Part shown: positions 37,317-38,284 of the stretch, piece after piece
Position numbering within the stretch: the stretch's first letter is position 1
Layout: each line of letters opens with the position of its first letter
Origin: Actinomyces sp.
GTDB lineage: Bacteria; Actinomycetota; Actinomycetes; Actinomycetales; Actinomycetaceae
Assembly: GCF_030524025.1 (NCBI RefSeq)
Contig: NZ_JAUNHI010000016.1
Location: forward strand, 14,162-52,445
DNA length: 38,284 nucleotides
Direction of reading: 5' to 3'
Position numbers and translations under genes: made by a program
The notes under the pieces: generated by a model
Databases searched by the model: none
Told to the model about the DNA's origin: nothing
Seen by the model: only the letters and a program-made list of their open reading frames with translations

Positions 37317-38213
37317 TGCTCGCCGTCATTGGGGACATCGTCCAGGACGTCGTCGTCTGGCAGCTCGAGGAGGTCCGGCCGGCCACCGACACCCGCTCGC
37401 AGATCCACATCCGGCGCGGAGGCTCAGCGGCCAACGTCGCCGCCTTCGCGGGCCCGCGCACGCCCACGCGCTACATCGGCTGCGTCGGGGACGACCTGGC
37501 CGGGCTGGCCCTCACCCGCGACCTTGAGGGCCGTGGCGTTGAGGTGCGCAACCAGGTCCGCGGGACCACCGGGACGATCGTCCTCCAGATCGACCAGCAG
37601 GGCGAGCGCACGATGTTCCCCTCCCGCGGTGCCTCCGGCCTGCTCGAGCCGGTCGACCCTGCCCTGCTCGACGACGTCGACCTGCTGCACCTGACGGCCT
37701 ACTCCCTGTCCACCGACTCGGCCCGACGGGCGGTGCTCGACGCCGCCGAGCAGGTGCACGCCCGCGGCGGCAGGGTGAGCCTGGACGTGTCCAGCGTGGG
37801 CCTCATCGAGGAGCTGGGGGCGGGCGCCGTCGCCACCGATCTCGAGGCGATCGCCCCGGAGTTCATCTCGGCCAACCGGGACGAGGCACTCGCCCTGGGC
37901 CTGGCCGACGGCGAGGAGCCCGGCCCGCTGCTGGCACGCCTGCCCGGGGCCACCCTCCTGGCGCGCAACGGGGCCCGGGCCACCCGGGTCTTCACCGGTG
38001 GGCGCCTGGTGGCCGCCGTGCCGGTCGAGCCGGTCGAGGTCGTCGTCGACCTCACCGGTGCGGGGGACGCCTTCAACGCAGGCTTCCTCGCCTCTCTGCA
38101 GGGCGGGGGCCACGACGGCGGGGGTGGCGACTCCGGGGACCAAGACCCCGGGGGCCGAGACTCCGGCCCGCCGGGTCCTGGCCGCGCCGGGGGCCACCGA
38201 GCCCGAGGACTGA
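37316..38213 (+). CDS. psuK: PfkB-family carbohydrate kinase, probably pseudouridine kinase; apparent frameshift near the C-terminus
   Basis: A ribokinase-fold enzyme expected to phosphorylate pseudouridine for PsuG. ATG 37316 shares a base with the psuG stop. Features are MLAVIGDIVQDVVVWQ, the substrate motif RRGGSAANVAAFA, IGCVGDDLAG, and the catalytic GAGDAFNAGF with the PfkB base Asp. After FLASLQ the frame becomes Gly/Asp/Pro-rich and stays open to the window end. One base over, the sequence reads ATTAGVATPGTKTPGAETPA and RRVLAAPGATEPED then TGA at 38211-38213, a normal kinase end. One extra G in 38101-38109 explains this. The end given assumes that correction; psuK rests on the psuG neighbour. 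Confidence 0.82.
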
Positions 38214-38284
38214 CGGCCGGCAGGGCCGCGCCGGTGCCCCAAGGCCCCGACACGTGGCGGCGAGCCCGGCCACCCCACTGCGGG

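Overview
The window is high-GC DNA from an actinobacterium, most likely an Actinomyces-like member of the Actinomycetaceae. This rests on GC-rich codon use throughout, a DUF6318-type lipoprotein paired with a PKD-like secreted protein, a class III (oxygen-sensitive) ribonucleotide reductase suited to facultative or anaerobic growth, and dispersed 23-bp intergenic repeats. No rRNA, tRNA, CRISPR array or intact insertion sequence was seen.

Left flank (1-5.8 kb): a TetR regulator with a palindromic operator, followed by a decayed FtsX-type permease. On the minus strand come purF and purM (4-nt overlap) and an RNase II/RNB-domain protein. A GC-extreme stretch with a run of 15 G and then a 19-bp inverted repeat (5.88-6.08 kb) separate this core block from foreign DNA.

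Defence island (6.2-25.4 kb, plus strand): an AAA_13/RloC-like ATPase of lower GC interrupted by one in-frame TAG; an ImmA/IrrE-type metallopeptidase followed by a C-terminal stub of a DUF4411 toxin-like protein; then five tightly packed genes in the order drmD-drmMI-drmA-drmB-drmC. That gene content and order is class 1 DISARM, a restriction-modification-like anti-phage system: SNF2 helicase, N6-adenine methylase, DrmA helicase, DUF1998 protein and PLD nuclease. drmD and drmMI each carry one apparent +1 frameshift as read here, so the locus is either decaying or affected by sequencing errors. About 155 bp after drmC lies an unrecognised low-GC membrane protein. Its N-terminus is rich in Gly, Val and Asn and resembles bacterial amyloid-signalling motifs; two transmembrane helices and a zinc-ribbon-like tail follow. 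It is the best candidate for something undescribed.

Middle (25.4-28 kb, minus strand): a tandem DUF1801 protein, and a DUF6318-like lipoprotein/PKD-like secreted pair with the remnant of a second tandem copy of that pair.

Right flank (28.5-38.3 kb, plus strand): nrdD-nrdG behind two NrdR-box-like sites 32 bp apart; a PadR regulator with a 21-bp perfect palindrome and an overlapping ABC ATPase-FtsX permease operon; then psuG and a PfkB kinase (psuK-like) for pseudouridine catabolism, the kinase showing an apparent frameshift near its C-terminus.
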